A stretch of DNA of 8,393 bases from positions 1 to 8,393 of the forward strand of contig JAOPVD010000149.1 in the NCBI GenBank assembly GCA_025966295.1, in the 5' to 3' direction. This DNA is from Frankiales bacterium. GTDB lineage: Bacteria; Actinomycetota; Actinomycetes; Mycobacteriales; SCTD01. A program made the position numbers and the translations under genes. Below the pieces are notes generated by a model. That model did not search any database. It saw only the letters and a program-made list of their open reading frames with translations, and was not told the origin of the DNA. This document shows positions 7,035 through 8,393 of this stretch, in pieces. Positions within the stretch are counted from its first letter, which is position 1. The number at the start of each line of letters is the position of its first letter.

Positions 7035-7040
7035 TCCTTC
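7035..7040 (-). promoter_or_regulatory. Ribosome-binding site supporting the amidase TTG start
   Basis: GAAGGA on the minus strand lies 7 nt before the TTG at 7027. No comparable Shine-Dalgarno match precedes the alternative GTG at 7090, nor is a TAnnnT hexamer seen at the leaderless distance there. This favours the shorter protein. Confidence 0.5.
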
Positions 7041-7165
7041 GGGGAGGCGCCGGGGAAACCCGCAGCCTGTCGACCGCCGTCCAAGGTCACAAGGCCGGTT
7101 GTCCGGGATGTCCGGATCCGCCGCCGACTGTTCCCCCTTGCCCTTGCGTCATCACGGGGGCGCCC

Positions 7166-7194
7166 AGCGGCGGGCCGCTCCTGAGGACGTCAGG
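7166..7194 (-). terminator. Weak hairpins just past the nfo stop, possible terminator
   Basis: Two small inverted repeats stand in tandem: AGCGG/CCGCT around a 4-base loop (7166-7179) and CCTGA/TCAGG around a 5-base loop (7180-7194). They start 3 bp beyond the minus-strand nfo stop and lie upstream of the amidase gene. There is no T-run, the stems are short, and such repeats are common by chance in GC-rich DNA. At most this is a weak L-shaped-type terminator. Confidence 0.2.
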
Positions 7195-7196
7195 GC

Positions 7197-7943
7197 TCAG
7201 GTCAGGCGGGACTTGAGCAGCGCGATGTCGGCGGCCTGCCCGTGGGCGGGGGTCTCCACCACGACCGGGCACCCGGCCGCCTGCACCACCGCGACCAGCA
7301 GGTCGACGTCGATCTGCCCGTCGCCGAGGTTGGCGTGCCGGTCGGCGCCGGAGTCGAAGCCGTCACGGGAGTCGTTGCAGTGCACCAGGTCGATCCGGCC
7401 GGTGATCGCCATGACCCGCTCGACGACGTCGACCAGCGCCTCGCCGCCGGCGTGCGCGTGGCAGGTGTCGAGGCAGAACCCGACGTTGTCGAAGTGGCCG
7501 ATGCTGTCCCACAGCCGCGCGATCGCGTCGAGCCGGCGGGCCATTGCGAACTCGCCGCCGGCGGTGTTCTCGATGAGGACCGGCAGCGGCCGCTCCATCC
7601 GCTCGAAGGTCTTCACCCAGTTCGCGACCCCGACCGTCGGGTCCTCGTCCTTGGTGACGTGACCGCCGTGCACGATCAGGCCCTGTGCCCCGACCGCCGC
7701 GGCGGCGCTCGCGTGCTGGTCGAGGATCTTGCGGCTCGGGATCCGGATCTTGTTGTTGGGGCTCGCCACGTTCACCACGTACGGCGAGTGCACGAAGAAC
7801 GGCACGCCGCCGGTGTCGACCTCGGTGACGGTCGGGGCCTTCCAGCTCTGCGGGTCGCCCAGGAAGAACTGCAGGACGTCGGCGTCCCGCTCTTTGGCCG
7901 CGCCTGCAGGGTCTGTGTTGTCGACGTGCGCACCGATCTGCAT
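7197..7943 (-). CDS. nfo: Deoxyribonuclease IV (endonuclease IV, AP endonuclease)
   Basis: A 248-residue cytoplasmic base-excision-repair enzyme that nicks DNA 5' of abasic sites using three metal ions, on a TIM-barrel fold. All nine metal ligands expected from E. coli endonuclease IV are present: H52 (VHSPYVVN), H92 (VHGGH), E125 (IENTAGG), D159 and H162 (CLDTCHAHA), H188 (VHCNDS), D201 and H203 (DRHANLG) and E230 (VETPAHG). The segments FLGDPQSWKAP (27-37) and NNKIRIPSRKIL (63-74) closely match what I recall of the M. tuberculosis End protein (Rv0670), and the length is as expected for the actinobacterial form. The ATG start encodes MQIGAHVDNTDP, the usual family N-terminus. There is no ribosome-binding site, but TAGGGT ends 6 nt upstream, pointing to a leaderless message. 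The gene is divergent from the cupredoxin-like gene and upstream of the amidase with a 106-169 bp gap, so co-transcription with the amidase is uncertain. Confidence 0.96.
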   Translation of the reverse strand: MQIGAHVDNTDPAGAAKERDADVLQFFLGDPQSWKAPTVTEVDTGGVPFFVHSPYVVNVASPNNKIRIPSRKILDQHASAAAAVGAQGLIVHGGHVTKDEDPTVGVANWVKTFERMERPLPVLIENTAGGEFAMARRLDAIARLWDSIGHFDNVGFCLDTCHAHAGGEALVDVVERVMAITGRIDLVHCNDSRDGFDSGADRHANLGDGQIDVDLLVAVVQAAGCPVVVETPAHGQAADIALLKSRLT

Positions 7944-7949
7944 CCCTTG

Positions 7950-7955
7950 ACCCTA
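7950..7955 (-). promoter_or_regulatory. Candidate -10 hexamer for leaderless nfo transcript
   Basis: TAGGGT on the minus strand, a full TAnnnT match, ends 6 nt before the ATG at 7943. No ribosome-binding site is present. It lies in a 52-bp divergent gap that also holds the candidate -10 of the cupredoxin-like gene, so the two promoters are back to back. Confidence 0.55.
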
Positions 7956-7983
7956 GGCCTGCGCCCGCCCCCCGGAGGGGTGG

Positions 7984-7989
7984 CACGAT
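7984..7989 (+). promoter_or_regulatory. Candidate -10 hexamer for the cupredoxin-like gene
   Basis: CACGAT (xAnnnT) ends 6 nt before the GTG at 7996, the same spacing as at the other leaderless-type starts here. A GGAGGGG stretch at 7974-7980 lies 15 nt before the GTG, too far for a standard ribosome-binding site. Confidence 0.4.
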
Positions 7990-7995
7990 GGTGGC

Positions 7996-8393
7996 GTGAC
8001 GGCCCAGCGCACCTTCCGCCTGCGCGCGGCGGTCGGGGTGCTGCTGGTCGTCGGCGTGGGGCTGGGGCTGCACGTCCCGCCGGCGCAGGCCGCGACGCGC
8101 ACCGTCACCGTCGGCAGCCAGGGCCCGTCACCCGCCACGCTGACCATCGCCAAGGGCGACGTGGTGCGCTTCGTCAACGGCGACAGCGTCAACCACACGA
8201 TCCAGCGGGAGACCGGCAGCTGGAGCTTCAGCGCCACCCTCGGGGCCGGCCAGAGCGCCACCACCGCGCCGTTCCGCGCCGCCGGCACCTTTGGCTACAC
8301 CGACGTCCGCTCCGGCGTGCTGTTCAGCGACACCTTCCGCGGCGCGGTCGTGGTGCCGGCCCCGCCGCCCGCCGCCTCGCCGCGGCCGTCGGC
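7996..8393 (+). CDS. Exported cupredoxin-like protein (cut by right window edge)
   Basis: The first 132 codons of a secreted protein. A signal peptide (basic MTAQRTFRLR, hydrophobic core 11-25, likely cleavage after AQA at residue 32) is followed by a single beta-sandwich resembling plastocyanin/cupredoxin domains: RTVTVGSQGPSPATLTIAKGD, then VVRFVNGDSVNHTIQ (57-70), SFSATLGAGQS and FRAAGTFGYTD (93-103), closing with FRGAVVV (114-120). H67 fills the place of the first copper-ligand His. However, the loop after FGYTD, where cupredoxins carry Cys, His and often Met, has none of them, and the visible mature part contains no Cys or Met at all. It therefore probably does not bind type 1 copper, or uses ligands beyond the edge. 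From residue 121 a Pro/Ala/Ser-rich linker begins, suggesting a further domain or a C-terminal anchor. The GTG start is supported by the signal peptide and a -10-like hexamer. Confidence 0.78.
   Translation, partial: MTAQRTFRLRAAVGVLLVVGVGLGLHVPPAQAATRTVTVGSQGPSPATLTIAKGDVVRFVNGDSVNHTIQRETGSWSFSATLGAGQSATTAPFRAAGTFGYTDVRSGVLFSDTFRGAVVVPAPPPAASPRPS

Noticed and set aside
5762..7216. A 484-codon open frame on the plus strand, antisense to the amidase
   Set aside because: It is Gly/Arg/Pro-rich with no recognisable domain. The opposite strand encodes a complete amidase with zinc ligands, so this is a GC-driven shadow.
7988..7999. Three-codon upstream reading frame (ATG GTG GCG TGA) overlapping the cupredoxin-like start
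   Set aside because: Its ATG lies in the candidate -10 hexamer and would not be transcribed if the message is leaderless; most likely chance.

Overview
The window comes from a high-GC actinobacterium (Actinomycetota). Signs of this are the near-universal G or C at third codon positions, the frequent GTG starts, several starts placed directly behind a -10-like hexamer (a leaderless layout), and the gene order PadR regulator / DUF5318 / class A PBP / GT87 membrane glycosyltransferase. As I recall it, this order is the same as the Mycobacterium tuberculosis Rv0047c-Rv0049-ponA1-Rv0051 neighbourhood. I cannot name the genus.

Layout. Positions 1-201 (minus) hold the N-terminal two thirds of the winged-helix domain of a PadR-family repressor, which runs off the left edge. 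Positions 202-354 are a divergent control region with a perfect 10+3+10 palindrome (225-247), very probably the PadR operator. On the plus strand there follow a small zinc-ribbon-like DUF5318 protein (355-753), a class A penicillin-binding protein with transglycosylase and transpeptidase domains and a Pro/Ser/Thr/Ala tail (817-2904), a GT87-type polytopic glycosyltransferase (2936-4642), and a PIG-V/GT76-type polytopic mannosyltransferase (4639-5709). The last two are coupled by a GTGA overlap. On the minus strand, converging on this block with a 26-bp overlap, is a secreted N-acetylmuramoyl-L-alanine amidase (5684-7027, or 7090 with an upstream start), followed by a deoxyribonuclease IV (nfo, 7197-7943). 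A divergent plus-strand gene for an exported cupredoxin-like protein (7996 onward) is cut by the right edge.

How the genes work together. The left and centre form an envelope module: peptidoglycan synthesis (PBP), two GT-C enzymes likely to move polyprenyl-phosphate-linked sugars onto lipid, glycan or protein acceptors outside the membrane, and a peptidoglycan-cleaving amidase. The nfo and cupredoxin genes look like unrelated neighbours, one for DNA base-excision repair and one an exported beta-sandwich protein of unknown role.

I see no mobile element, CRISPR array, RNA gene or phage feature. No stretch longer than 300 bases lacks a gene. The region looks like conserved chromosomal core rather than a new accessory system. 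The most useful points are the PadR operator, the series of leaderless-type starts, the GT87-GT76 pair beside a PBP with a glycosylatable-looking tail, and the cupredoxin fold without the usual copper ligands.
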